From: Rhexocercosporidium sp. MPI-PUGE-AT-0058
Taxonomy: Eukaryota > Ascomycota > Leotiomycetes > Helotiales
Assembly: GCA_020746875.1 (NCBI GenBank)
Contig: JAGTJL010000029.1
Coordinates: 186,001-250,000 of the forward strand
Length of the DNA: 64,000 nucleotides
Direction of reading: 5' to 3'
Translations under genes and position numbers: made by a program
The notes under the pieces: generated by a model
What the model was told of the DNA's origin: nothing
What the model saw: the letters and a program-made list of their open reading frames with translations, nothing else
Databases searched by the model: none
Shown here: positions 1-10,794 of the stretch, in pieces
Position numbering within the stretch: position 1 is the first letter of the stretch
How the letters are laid out: every line of letters begins with the position of its first letter

Positions 1-1110
1 TTTATAATAGCATATTAAGAAGTTACGCTTGCCAATTGGGGTAGAATTAGTTATTAATACCAAAAGATTAAGGTGTTTTCAATAAGCTGTTTTAAGAGGA
101 GAGAAAATCGACAAATCCAACGGTTGTAAGACGTGCGACGTATATATAAGTAAAAGCAATAGAAATATATTATATTCTAAGCACTTCCACATGAATTCCG
201 TAGTCTTATGACTTCTATAGCCGTCTAAGACTAATAATCGAGGTTTTTAATCACGTGGTTACGTCTAAGGAATAAAAACCTTTTCCAGCCATTCTAATAC
301 GGTAGCATTATCTATTTATTCATTCTCTATTACTATAAACTTTTATTCCTTAAATAAGTTAATATCTACTAGAAACCACTATTGTTAGACCGATTTTCCC
401 TTATATATTATAAGTGGAGTAATTTTCTTGCCGGTTGTAGAGATACATTTAATAAAAGAGGTCTAATTCCGAGAACCAGGCTGTTTCCGCTATATAAAAC
501 GTCGGTTTTTATGGCTAATAATTAAGCTATTAATTCCAAAGCCTTCCATAATCCTTACCTCATCTATATTCTAACGATTTTCAGATAGAATTGCCTTAAT
601 AGCTGGAATCTGCATTTTTTAGAACCACGGCTTAATAACATCGAATGTTACGTTATTAACACGTATAGAATTAATAGAATATTACTTCTTAGTGCTTAAA
701 ATAGGATTCCGCTTAAAAAACCGCTGTATCCATCGTTTTCCGAGTAGTATAGAGTCCCCTTAAAGTGCATAAAGTCGGTTCCCAAAAAGCCGCACCTGCG
801 CATAGGTAACACTGAACCCCAATGTCTCTTAAGTCAAAACCTAGTGCGTAAGACGCTCTTTTAATATTGTGGGTAGCTTTTGTAAGTGACTAGTAGTTTG
901 TTAATGGGTATTTGTGCTATGAAATCGACCTTAGAGGGTAGACTGTAGTATACCCCACTCTTTTGTAGCGCATCGCAAGGACTTGCCATTTTTAATCGCA
1001 CGTAGAGCTAGAACCACGTCGTCTTTAGTATATTTTGGCTTTATTGTCGTCTTAATTTAGATTCCAAAAATGAAGAAAATCGATAAGAGAATAAGAAAGT
1101 TATTAATTAT
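1..1110 (-). pseudogene. decayed pogo-family (DDE_1) transposase, partial
   Basis: Read on the minus strand, the region gives pogo-type transposase pieces in order. A lysine-rich helix-turn-helix start lies near 1060-1040. Then comes the centromere-protein-B-like part, then the DDE catalytic core with a recognisable LVLDGYRSHKTTEF block near 270-210 and a SHVLQPLDLSIFSPLK block near 135-90. Many in-frame TAA/TAG codons stand where CAA, CAG or TGG would be expected, so no protein can be made. The reading frame leaves the window at base 1. Assignment rests on motif recognition and on the matching copy at 15.5-18.3 kb. Confidence 0.75.
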
Positions 1111-1191
1111 TAAAAGTAAGTAAGTAGAAAAGCGGTGTGTTAAGCGAGGTGAACGGAATAGGGGGGCGATCGGAATGGTGGGGTGGGGACT
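1..1191 (-). mobile_element. pogo/Fot1-type DNA transposon, truncated by window edge, RIP-decayed
   Basis: The right end is clear: the GC-rich terminal repeat runs to GGGGACT at 1191 and is followed by TA (1192-1193), the pogo target dinucleotide. The body is AT-rich and reads on the minus strand as a decayed DDE_1 transposase. It is an inverted, diverged copy of 15440-17010: the two share long stretches with mostly C-to-T and G-to-A differences. The terminal repeat contains two similar GGAAT-containing blocks, much like the ends of the MITEs at 24696 and 59115. The other terminal repeat lies outside the window. Confidence 0.8.
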
Positions 1192-1193
1192 TA

Positions 1194-2300
1194 AATCGCT
1201 TTAGCCGGGAATTATCTTGCTTTTCGTTACCTTTTCGTAAAAGCTTATAAAAAAGATATTTTTTTTTAGTTTTTAATTCTTTTTACTTTTTACTATTTTT
1301 TTTCGTTAAATTATAAGTTTTTGAAAAAGAAATAACTAAAATAACTTTTTATAAGTTTATAATCGATTAGCTTATTTACTCTCGACGATCTTCTAGCGAG
1401 CTTTAGGCCGAATCTTATTAAAAAGAATATCTCGTAGTTAGTGTTTTATAAAAGGCTCGAGGTGTTCTTTTAACTTTTTTAAATAATTAATAAATTCACA
1501 AATAAGCTAACTAACTCTTTATTAAGCTATGTTATAAGCTTAAGAATTAATTAGTTTTCTTAAGACAAAAAGTAATTAAAAATTCTTTAAAAACTTTTTA
1601 TAATCTTTTTAAGTTATTATATTAAGTTTCTTTAAAGTTTGCTTCTTAAATCTTTCTTAAGTATTCGCTGGTTTTCTATAAAGTAATATTACTATTTATT
1701 TAATCTTAATTATATCGGTCGGAAATCTTTCGGAATTATAATTAAAAATATAATTATAAGCTTGTAAATACTTTATAAGTTCTCAGTAACTCTTTCTTTT
1801 ATATTCCGAGGAGATTATATATTTGCTCTTCTCTCGGCGTAAAGCCTCAGGTTCGTCGGTTATTATTAAAGGGTTTTTTACGTTACTCTTATTATTCGCA
1901 GGAGTTTTTGATTTAATAGATTAAAAGAGCTAAGCTTTTGCTGTTATTTTAAGAGGGTATTACGTGAAATCGTCGCCGTATATCCGACAATACTTAGCGA
2001 TAAAGTTATCCAGGATATTATTTCGCTTCTTAAAAGCCCGAAGTTGCTCTTATATCGCGATAATATTATTTACTAGCGTATTTTTAGCGATTCTCTAATA
2101 TCCTGGAGTATCCGATTATTATTTTTATCGGCTTAAGACTGTCGTTAATAATCTTTTAGTTTAAATTATTATATAATAATTAAGCTAACGGTAAGAGAAT
2201 AGTAATTAAAATATAATAATTACTAGCACGCTAAAGTGATTATAATATAATAAAATAATTAGAGAAGCGCCGTAAACTCACTAGTAATATTTTAATTTAT
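1194..2300. repeat. AT-rich degenerate repeat, unclassified
   Basis: This stretch is strongly AT-rich with no open frame of note. It follows the TA site that closes the pogo copy and looks like another RIP-mutated repeat. The minus strand between about 2100 and 1750 gives short lysine-rich peptides broken by stops. I could not assign a family or find its ends. Confidence 0.4.
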
Positions 2301-3060
2301 ATAAAAGCTAATTGCTAAGGAGGGAAGATTACTTCTCCCCCTTTACTATCCTTATGAGGGCAGTGATTACGCAATCAGCGCTAAGAGCACAGACCCTTAC
2401 AATAGCATGCAATACCACCCACACGACACCGAGTAGACAATGCATATCGTCCCAATATTCTTTGTTACACAGCAGAAAGTCATCCAGATACATTTTGAAA
2501 TGGAAAGTAATTACTCAAAGCCTCGTCTGTAATGAGCTCAATGAATATTTGATGACTCTCGAGTAGTATAGCTTGTATCGCTCTGGTCAACCAGATGGGG
2601 CGGTATCATGATTGATGCATGATGAACCTTTCACTCTTCAATGGGATCCCAAGACTCAAGCATTTCACCCCCAGCGGGCTTTCCTTCTCCCACGACAGTG
2701 AGTTCGGGGCCACAATCAGCTTTACTCGTCGGAAACTCTCTCACTCGCATCCCGCCACTGCCATTGACTGACGCCGGGTGACGGAGCATTCCCACATAGC
2801 ATGTTCTGCAAGTACAGGGTCTCTTTTCCAATAAACACATGATGCTTCTAATCTTCCTCTTCAACGGGCAATACTGCAGGAGGGGAACTGAGGGGTGAGG
2901 CTTACACATAGAAAGTCCGATCAAGCCCCCAGAACAAGAGCAAAACTCTCCTTGTCAATCCTCATATCTTGCGGAGAAACTGAAACATCGCAAATTATCT
3001 CCGTATTAGTCAACAAAACTTCTAAATTTCTCCCAAGAGCCCGGAAAACTCGTGGGAAGG
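2301..3060. other. intergenic, upstream of DUF6594 gene
   Basis: Base composition returns to about half GC. Short open frames on both strands have no recognisable motif and no consistent codon pattern. The segment probably holds the promoter and 5' leader of the gene starting at 3061. Confidence 0.4.
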
Positions 3061-4507
3061 ATGACTTCTCCCTCCTCATCAGCTAGAAACCTACCCCCAA
3101 GTGGCTGGGACTGCGACGAGCCTACTTTGGCAGGCTCACGCTCGTCGCAGTCCCAACCAGAATGCGATTTGTGTGAGAAAATCTGGCAAACGTGCCGGGA
3201 CTCAAAGTGGCCACCGGAGGAAAACCCCCAGAAACCGTGCCACGGGTATCCTGCTTTGGCGAGCTTTATGTTCAACAACCCTAGTTTCGAATCATTTCAG
3301 GCTTTTCGCGACCTTCACGTTAAAAGTCTTCTCTATTACCAAGGCCAGCTTGACAAAATTAGAGAAGACCTTCATGCACTCGAATGGGAAGATCACGATC
3401 GCGCAACATTCAAGAATCACGAGAAATTGTCCAAGAATGTCAAGTATTTGTTCAAACCCGAACCCATACCTGCTGCAGGGGGTGCACAGATTGCAGGGTT
3501 TACGGAGAATTCATCGAGTGCAGGAAGTGAAAGGGTCGGAGGGGTTGCAGATGACAAGGGCAAACAGATGCGCAAAGTAGAGGAAATGCGGAAGGTGTTG
3601 AAAGATTATAGTGAGAAATCCTCGCAATTTCTGTAACGTGCTCCATTGGCACACCTGCTAATCCAAATGGCACCACAAGGTGAGGCATTGCTGCTTTATA
3701 CGAAGATAAACGATCTTCCTGCACCGGAAAAATTCCAAGTCAAAAATCTTCTCAAATGGCTCCGGACAGATAGACCAATCGATGGTGGAGGGGCGAATAG
3801 CTGGGGCCAACTAAATCAAGTTCAAGCAGAACAGCCTTTGATCTTGTCACAATTCTTTAGACTCGTTCGTACAATGTTCTGGAGCAGGGAAGAGGACGAT
3901 ATACATCTCGATCTTGTCATTCCTCTCGAAAACAAGAGTGCCGATGGGCTCACAAAATGGATTGAGAGCGAGGGCGTACCGTTCTGGGAAAGCGTCTGTG
4001 CTGCGCTCAAAAATAGGAGGGAATATTTCACCTGTATCTTACCCCGCACCAGGGGAAGCTCATCGTCGAATCACAACTCGATTGCTTCCGATACTACTCT
4101 CACCAGAATCTTTTCAGGACTTCTACGAAAGCTGTCTAACAATAGTCAAGCTTCCGAAAGGACGGGGAAGGTTGAGATCGTTACATATCGCTTCAGGACA
4201 TTGCTTGCTGTCACCACCTTCATTACCACTGTCTTTGCCTCGCTCCTGCCCATCGTTGCCATCGTGGTGTTGTCCAAATTACATACGCAGCCAATGATTC
4301 TGGGGTTCATTGCGCTGTTTACCGGTCTCTTCACCATGGGCCTTATGATGCTTACCCCGGCGGGGACGAAGAAAACCGAGATCTTTACTGGTAGTGCTGC
4401 GTGAGTTTCTCCCGACCGACTATGTTCGAAGACGCTAATTACCTGCCAGGTTCGCAGCGGTGATGGTCGTGTTTGTGCAGAACCAGACGGGTAGAAATGG
4501 GTCGTAA
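3061..4507 (+). CDS. DUF6594-domain membrane protein
   Basis: Three exons (3061-3610, 3680-4400, 4450-4507) give 442 residues in one frame. Intron 1 (69 bp) has donor GTGAGA and branch-like GCTAATC; intron 2 (49 bp) has donor GTGAGT. The ATG at 3061 is the first in frame. The protein has the hallmarks of the fungal DUF6594 family: a GYPALASFM block near residue 61 opening the domain, a helical LYYQGQLDKI segment, a central ALLLYTKINDLP block, and three C-terminal hydrophobic segments of which the last crosses intron 2. The family is common in filamentous ascomycetes and has no settled function; location in a membrane is inferred from the C-terminus. An odd N-terminal cysteine- and serine-rich stretch is encoded by a perfect hairpin (3106-3155). 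Neighbours are repeats, so there is no operon-like context. Confidence 0.85.
3106..3155. repeat. perfect 15-bp inverted repeat inside coding exon
   Basis: TGGGACTGCGACGAG (3106-3120) recurs as its exact reverse complement at 3141-3155, with a 20-base loop. It lies in exon 1 of the DUF6594 gene, before the conserved domain. Confidence 0.9.
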
Positions 4508-5417
4508 TACTAGGGATGATGAGATTTCAGCTTTGCTCTCGATTCCTGATATTTGGGGAGGGTCCTTGGTGATGATTCAGCCCTGGAAACAGAGTGTTCA
4601 TTTGATTCGGCGATTGGGTTATTTATGCTACACGACTTTATGATCAATGATTACTTTCTTAACAGTGGGTGTTGCTCTGGGTAATGTACTGTACTACATC
4701 TGTCCAACCAGTCTCAAACTCTAAATGATCCAAGACTTTTGGAACAATCAGATGCCTTTTGTGACTAGTTTTAGCTCGTTTAAAATTGCCCTCAAGTCTA
4801 TTCGTCTTCTTTTTCCAAATACCCTTCGCCGTACGTCATTATATATCCGATACTTTAACAAAATATAGTCTGTAAACGTGTGGAGGGAACCACTACTCGC
4901 CGTGAGGTACAAGAGCCAAGTGTATACTGCTATGTGGCGCGAACAACTAAGTAAGGAAGGAAGAGAGTTCAAGAGAGGGAAAGGTTTATATACACGAGGT
5001 GTGAGGACGTGCACTTGCGGGAGCACGTGCCGTGTGCATGTGATTTGCCTCGATTTCCTCCAACTCCGTAACATAGTCCACAGTTTGCCGTCTTTCGCCG
5101 CAGTCGTATCTGAGGCTGTCGACTTCCGGCATTTTTTTTTTCTATAGAAAGTCTCTCAGTCCGATTTTCTCTGTGCGCATTTAAATAAGCAGAATGTTCT
5201 GCCTCAGATCAGCGGGCCGGCTCCCCTGGATAGGCCAAGGCTTAAGCGAGCCCAACGTGATGTCATTAAGGTTATCATTGGCGGGGTATGAGATGCACGT
5301 GACCTGCCCACACAGACCCCTCGGTACGGGTTCGACCTCCAACATTGCTTCCGTGCTAGCTCAGCAAACTCGACCATACCAGTCGAAACATCGATACAGC
5401 AGAGCGTAAGTGCAAGC
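4508..5417. other. intergenic, no gene recognised
   Basis: Open frames at 4748-5074 (minus), 4878-5147 and 5194-5409 (plus) show no motif and I do not support them as genes. A T-rich tract lies near 5132-5141. The last part leads into the BTB remnant. Confidence 0.4.
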
Positions 5418-5482
5418 TAGACCCAGTCCCAGACATTTCTCCGGATGGCGATGTTGTGCTAGTAGTCGGACCTCGGAACGTA

Positions 5483-6781
5483 CAAGAGTACTCGGGGTAA
5501 TAGTTGGTGCCAAGAGTTCTAGTAGTTTCTTTAGTGCAGGAGGTGTAACAAGGACCTTCCACCAATGAATAAAAGATACTTCTACGCTGCTTTAACCTAC
5601 TGAATTCCTACTGTGAGATTAAGCTTACAGTCATTATTTGTAGATCATGGATTCCGCATTTAACATACCTATCCCTAAACAAGGCAAAAGAGAGCTTTCT
5701 CGCGACGACAGACTACGTATTCAAACGCTTTTCTTCGATGCTAATTACACACGTTCTCAGATTTGCCTCCAAACAGGCTACACTTACAAGGAAATCTGCT
5801 ACGCAATTAAACACCGTCTTACCCTTCAAAAGCGCAAGTATAGAAAGAGAATCAAACTTAATACTCCTCAAAGAAAGAAGCTAATCTAATAAGTGATAGC
5901 GTCTCGAGAGAATAAAGAAACGCCGTGAATTAAGATTCTTAGTATTCTTGAGTTCGATTGCGGAAAGTATACTATACAGATTACTTTTAAAAAGGAAGGT
6001 TTTCGACGATACGTTAAAAGGAAAAAACCGAAGCTTTCTGAGGAAAACAGGAGACTACGTCTTACGTAGGCGGAAGAGTATATCAATTGGACAGAAGAGT
6101 AATAAGATAGAATCCTTTAAAGTAATAAAGCTTAGGTGCAGCCTAGTAAACACACCCGGACGTAGGTTGCATACGAAATTAAGTCAAAAGAGGTATATAA
6201 TAAGGATTGCATAATAACCCGGATACAAAAGAAGATTAAATAGACAATTTAGAGCTTAATATCAGGAAAATACGGGAAGCATAAAGGTTTATTTTAGGAA
6301 AAGGATTAAGAGATAATTAACGAAAGTTCATACTCCGGAATTATTATTCCGGTAATTAATAAAATCTTATAGCAAGTCCCAGATCTTCAATTTCAGTAAG
6401 ATAACGCTAAAGGCTATACCTCTGTTTTTACAAAGTCTGTTTTGAAGCCGCTAGAATAATATATATCGATTAGCTTCCATTCTCTCCTGATTTGAGTTTA
6501 ATCGAGACAGTATAAAACGATATGAAGGACCATATTCAAGAGCGGTTCCCTCAAGTTCACAGCTCTTATAAACGATTAAGAAAGGTAGTCCAAGAGGCTT
6601 GGGAATCAGTTACACATGAGAGGATTAGAGAGTTAATTCATGATCTAGAGAGAGGCATAAAAGCTAGATGTCAAGCTGTGATAGCTGCCCAAGGTTGGCA
6701 TACAAAATTCTAAGAGACTTGAATAAAGCGGCATTGCCAAGTATTCCCCTTGCATTGACAACTATTACCCCGGCGACGTAG
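5483..6781 (+). mobile_element. Tc1-like transposon, full length, RIP-decayed
   Basis: This 1299-bp element is flanked by TA at both ends. The terminal repeats share CGGGGTAATAGTTG (5493-5506) and its reverse complement (6760-6773); the outermost bases have diverged. Its position inside a BTB reading frame fixes the borders. It carries one decayed transposase gene. Confidence 0.8.
5647..6713 (+). pseudogene. decayed Tc1-like transposase
   Basis: The first 80 codons are still open: a start typical of a common fungal Tc1-like family, with a helix-turn-helix (SRDDRLRIQTLFFD, then SQICLQTGYT). An in-frame stop follows at 5887. Downstream pieces such as SEENRRLRL (about 6025), FQQDNA (about 6390) and the C-terminal QERFPQVHSSYKRLR to GWHTKF block (6537-6710) keep the family order. 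Stops replace glutamine and tryptophan codons, and the total length is not a multiple of three, so indels are present too. The product is dead. Confidence 0.8.
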
Positions 6782-6884
6782 TACGATTGAGAATTCAATC
6801 TCAAGTCCTTCGGTGTGCCTCAAAAGTCTTCGGCGCCATGTTCGGGGCTTGCTGACAATACTGAAGAGACTCCAAGCAGGCTCT

Positions 6885-7298
6885 ATGGCGGAAACACTTC
6901 TTTCTGCAACTACGCGAAGGGCGGTGAAGATCCAAACGATATTTAGCTCTAACAACTTCGTCAAGACTCGCTCTGCTAGAATGAGCTCCGCCGATACAAG
7001 TGATACAAGTGTTTCGGACACGAGCTCTGTCGCCACAGATTTTTCTAGCCCTGCTGTTTGCAATGCCGTCCTAGACGATGGTGCATTTCGCGATATTGTA
7101 CATTACATCTACAAGTTCTTCAAAAAGGGAAATCTAGAGCCACAGGAGTCGTTCATGAGAGTTTCCAAGAGGTTCGACCAACAAGATCGGCTTCAATTCG
7201 ACGTAGAACCAATTTCGACCATAGAGGCACTATTACGAAGGCGAGCCGAAATGAAATCCGTCCATTTTGATTTGTGTAATAACCGAGTAAATTTGTAA
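6885..7298 (+). pseudogene. hypothetical gene fragment, 3' end formed by transposon sequence
   Basis: An open frame from the ATG at 6885 encodes a serine/threonine-rich N-terminus followed by a more ordered stretch (FRDIVHYIYKFFKKGN). From 7236 on the frame runs inside the terminal repeat of the neighbouring Tc1-like element, so the last 20 or so residues are transposon-derived. Removing the element joins this frame to an immediate TAA at 8832, so either the original gene ended there or an intron spanned the site. No family was recognised. It may belong with 8835-9584. Confidence 0.35.
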
Positions 7299-8829
7299 GC
7301 AACCCCTCCTAAAATCTTCACCTCGTATTATAATTTTTAATGATTTTATTTCTATTATTAACGAGTCAGGAATTATGGGTAAACACGCGACTAATATCGA
7401 CAAAGCTGTCTTTTTGACCCACTTGCAATACGTTTACTAAGCTGAAGCTGCTCGAAAAGCTGGTTTAGCTAAGTCGACTGCGACGGATATTAAGAATGCC
7501 TCCGTAGAAATATTAATTCAATACGACGAGCAAGGTCTTCTTCCTCCGACGATTCAAGAGCAAGTCGAACAGATTCGACGAAAAGCTAGAAGTGGAGCGA
7601 AGCCAAAGCTTTTTAAAGAAGAGATTACGAATCTCATAGAAACTTATACGTTAAATCGAAAGTAACGAAAGAAGATGTGGCATATTATAGCTTCGGAAGA
7701 AGGCTTTTTTAATCTTCATCGAACCATAATTGAAAAGAAACTAAGAGCTCGTGGCCTCCGCAAATTAAAGTCTATAAAGAAACTCGGTCTTACAGAAGTT
7801 TAAAAACGCCAACGATACAAGCTTGCGCTCTCGAGGAAAGACTAGGGAATCGAAGAATGGCGAAAGGTTATATTCTTAAACAAAGCTTCGATTATTGTTT
7901 TAGCAAAACGAGGAATGTAAAATATCTCTCGACTTAAAGGAGATATAAAACGATATTATCTTAATTATATTAAAAGACGGTATAATAATTACTCGGAAGC
8001 AATGTTTTGGGGATGTTTTACGTATAATTCTAAAGGTCCTTGTCATATTTATTACCTTAAGACTAAATAATAAAAGCAAGCAAATTAAGAGCGAATAGAT
8101 CGAATCAATAACGACGAATGGAAAGCTGAGTGTCGAGAGTTGTTTAATACTTAAAAGAAAGAAAAAGAAAAGAAGTGGGACGAATTAAAAAGAAAATAAT
8201 CAAAAAAGAGAGCTTCGTGAGAGGTTTTTTAGGAATAGAATCGATTTAAAAAAGGGCCTTCTCGTAAAGGAGTCGATAATCTTCGATATACTTACGAGGT
8301 TCTTAAGCCTCACTTAATTCCTTTTTAAGAAGAGCTTATAATTTAACGCCACGATCTTAATACATTCGAGAACGATTATCTTCCGTATGTTTTTTAATAA
8401 GACGGCGCTCCTTCGCATTCGAGTAAATAGACGATTTATAAGCTTAAAAAGGCAGGTATTCCTTTACTCGAGCATATAAGTAATTCCCTTAATATAAACG
8501 CAATTAAAGGGGTTTAGATGCCAATTCGAGTAGCAATTACAAGAGATTAAAATGCCCCTCATACGATTAAGTGGACCGAAAGAGCGTGGAGAAAGGAATG
8601 AGACAAATTCCCTTAAGAGAGGATTCGTGCTTTAATTGTTAGGCAAGCTATAATTAATACCTTTATTTTAAAATATGAAGGTGGAAACGAATTTCATAAT
8701 TAGTACTTTTGATTTAATATAAAATATATAATAAAGTAGGTATTTCCAATGCTTAGGATTTTAGTGTTCCTCGGCTCGCGTGATGGACCAATCGGCAAAA
8801 TGGACGGATTTCATTTCAGCTCGCCTTCG
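7236..8829 (+). mobile_element. Tc1/mariner-like transposon, full length, RIP-decayed
   Basis: The element is 1594 bp and flanked by TA (7234-7235 and 8830-8831). Both ends carry CGAAGGCGAGC and then GAAATGAAATCCGTCC in inverted orientation, differing at one base over about 30; a weaker match (CTAAAATC) follows further in. One decayed transposase frame fills the middle. Confidence 0.85.
7375..8703 (+). pseudogene. decayed Tc1/mariner-type transposase
   Basis: From the ATG at 7375 to TAG at 8701 the frame is 443 codons with no shift, broken only by many TAA/TAG codons. The order of motifs is that of a fungal Tc1-like transposase. An N-terminal HTH comes first, then RRKARSGAKPKLF, then MFWGCF (about 8004-8021) in the catalytic core, then DGAPSHSSK (about 8402) and a C-terminal VAITRD...IKWTERAWRKE block. 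Keeping frame while losing Q and W codons is the pattern expected of C-to-T mutation by RIP rather than slow neutral decay. Confidence 0.85.
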
Positions 8830-8834
8830 TATAA

Positions 8835-9584
8835 GTATCTAATAGTAGATACATTTTGATCAACTCCTCCTGCCACTCCCACGATCCGGATCGTTCCAAG
8901 TCTGGAGTCTGTATTTACAAAGTGGAGGGAGAGCCGGCAGCACCCTCTCGAGAACGGCTATTCGGTTGGCTCATGGACACAGTGGAGACCCGCGATGTAT
9001 ACCATACCATACAAGACAACGGCACCTCCAATCTCATCAACTTAAGGGAAGTTCCTTGGAATCTCGAAAATACGTACAGGATATACAGTGGTCACTACGA
9101 GTTCCTCAGTTTCTTGATAGAGATCGGCAGTAAAATCGGTGACCACAGCGTGCCCTCCATGCAAGGATCGCTCAGAACGTTAGCTGAGTCGGGATCTTAT
9201 CTATTTACAAGAAACCTTATTCCATGGCAGGATTCGCGGCGGTTCGGTGGCCACATAGAAGGGCGCATGTTCACCGTGTATAAACTGATGGTTAGCGAGA
9301 TTTCGTACTGGAGAACGAGGGCGGAACTACTGAACGCCGAAGATATCGCCTGCTGCCAAATCTGTGCCACGGCATTAGAACGTGGTATTGGTACCTGCTT
9401 TCAGTGCTTTGCGGCGCTCAGAGAAACTGATATCCCCAGCTGGCTTGAGAATTTAATTAGGCAGGCCGGGTTTCCCGTCGGAGCAGAGACGGGCTCGTTA
9501 TATGAAGACACCGGGCACGAAACGCAAGAGGCAGGTACAAGACGTCGCGGGTCGAGAAGGCGAAGTAAAACGACGGCTTCATGA
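8835..9584 (+). CDS. hypothetical protein, possibly the 3' part of an interrupted gene
   Basis: The frame is open from 8835 to the stop at 9582-9584; the first in-frame ATG is at 8973 (203 residues), but good coding character begins earlier. The protein is mixed alpha/beta with a cysteine set CCQIC...CFQC near the C-terminus that could bind zinc, and a basic tail rich in arginine (RRRGSRRRS). No domain was recognised. It starts immediately after the Tc1-like element (7236-8829), so it may be the downstream half of the gene represented at 6885-7235. It could equally be a separate short gene. Confidence 0.4.
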   Translation, partial: VSNSRYILINSSCHSHDPDRSKSGVCIYKVEGEPAAPSRERLFGWLMDTVETRDVYHTIQDNGTSNLINLREVPWNLENTYRIYSGHYEFLSFLIEIGSKIGDHSVPSMQGSLRTLAESGSYLFTRNLIPWQDSRRFGGHIEGRMFTVYKLMVSEISYWRTRAELLNAEDIACCQICATALERGIGTCFQCFAALRETDIPSWLENLIRQAGFPVGAETGSLYEDTGHETQEAGTRRRGSRRRSKTTAS

Positions 9585-10794
9585 CTAGTCTGGCGCTAGT
9601 TATTAGCAAACGAGGTTGACGGTAATTCCTTATTGTGTTACTAACTTTAGGAGTTAACGGAACATTTTAAGTCTGGTAGTCAATTTTGACCTTTCATGAA
9701 AGTTACAAACAGTACCTCTGCAGAGAAAAACAAAGGGAGCATGGAGCCGAGATATTTTTTCTCGGCATTCGAACTTTAATTTAAAGGAATTTGCATTTCG
9801 ATGCTAAGATTTCCTTTTCGAGACACAAGCAAAAAAGTTACAAAAATGATGCTGAAGTTAGTCTTGACTGGTGAGATAAGACAATGCTCCTCTTTTGCAA
9901 ATCGTGGGTCTTCAAATCCAGAACTACGCGATTGGATCTAAGATCTAGAAACTTGGTCCTACTACTTCATCACCAACTTGCTACTTGTGACTGACAGTGA
10001 TTGTGGCTACTGCTGCCTAAGGCCCAAAAGTAGCGACTGAAAATCAGCCTTGAAATAAGTATTCTTAATCGTATTGTTTTCCAGATTTGGGGCAGCGCAC
10101 GCGCTGCACAGGGTTACACGGAGCGCTGCTGTCCATTTTGTTCTTGCCAGCAGCCTGCATGCAAGGTAGGCATCCATTGATCGGCCAATTGAGTTGACAT
10201 GACCCCCACCTCCTCACTTTTTAAGCTGGCTACTGGCTCGAGGTTAGATCTTACGGCACGCCGCTCCTTGGTTCACAAAATTTGAGACTCCTCAGTTCAG
10301 AGTTTCTGGAGGCCGGGGTAAATTTATTATGACAAGACTTTGATTGGTTCAAAGTGATACCATAAATCACGTCCGCTGGCCGCATTGCAGCACGATGGAT
10401 GATCTCTGCTCAAACAACCTCACTTCCAAATATTACTGGCGAGATCTAATTCGTACTTCGACATTTGTCTATTTAAAGCGCTGAGACATACTTTTTGAAA
10501 GTCCAATGGTTTTGCTTCCTTGATACTCGGCGTAATGCATGTCGCCCAGAATGCCACTCAAATCACCCAATCGCATGCAGGTCAAGGTAGGGGGGCTTGC
10601 TTGCAAGCCACAATCGCCCGACTCCGCAGCATCGAAAGCCGATGAACAAAGCCCGCACATACTTCTTGTCATTTCTTGAATCTGCGTCCGCATAGAATCA
10701 TCGAACTTTTTCCTCTTTCTGAGGAATTAAGCGCCTCTCATTTGTAAACAACCGTTTGATTGCCGCTTTGTTGGCTCACAACGGAAAGTCGGCG
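9585..10794. other. intergenic, no gene recognised
   Basis: No supported gene. A 74-codon minus-strand frame (10693-10469) has an ATG and several cysteines (SMCGLCSSAF), which might be an exon relic, but nothing confirms it. Confidence 0.35.

Larger units (their letters stand above)
5402..6858 (+). pseudogene. BTB/POZ-domain gene split by a Tc1-like element
   Basis: The left piece (about 5402-5482) reads ERKCKLDPVPDIS followed by DGDVVLVVGPRNV. The right piece (6784-about 6855) reads RLRIQSQVL then CASKVFGAMFGA. Together these are the first part of a fungal BTB/POZ fold, the DGDV strand followed by the SxVL...S.VF.AMF helix pair. Between them lies a complete Tc1-like element with TA on both sides (5481-5482 and 6782-6783). 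The right piece meets TGA right after the AMFGAC block, and downstream sequence does not resume the usual BTB continuation, so the gene was probably decaying anyway. BTB proteins are protein-interaction adaptors; nothing here is likely to be expressed as a full protein. No start codon could be chosen. Confidence 0.7.

Noticed and set aside
5310..5345. GGGTTCGACCTCC resembling a tRNA T-arm (B box)
   Set aside because: No matching A box or cloverleaf could be built around it.
10469..10693. Short minus-strand frame with several cysteines
   Set aside because: Only 74 codons; the CGLC pattern alone is too weak to claim a zinc-binding exon.
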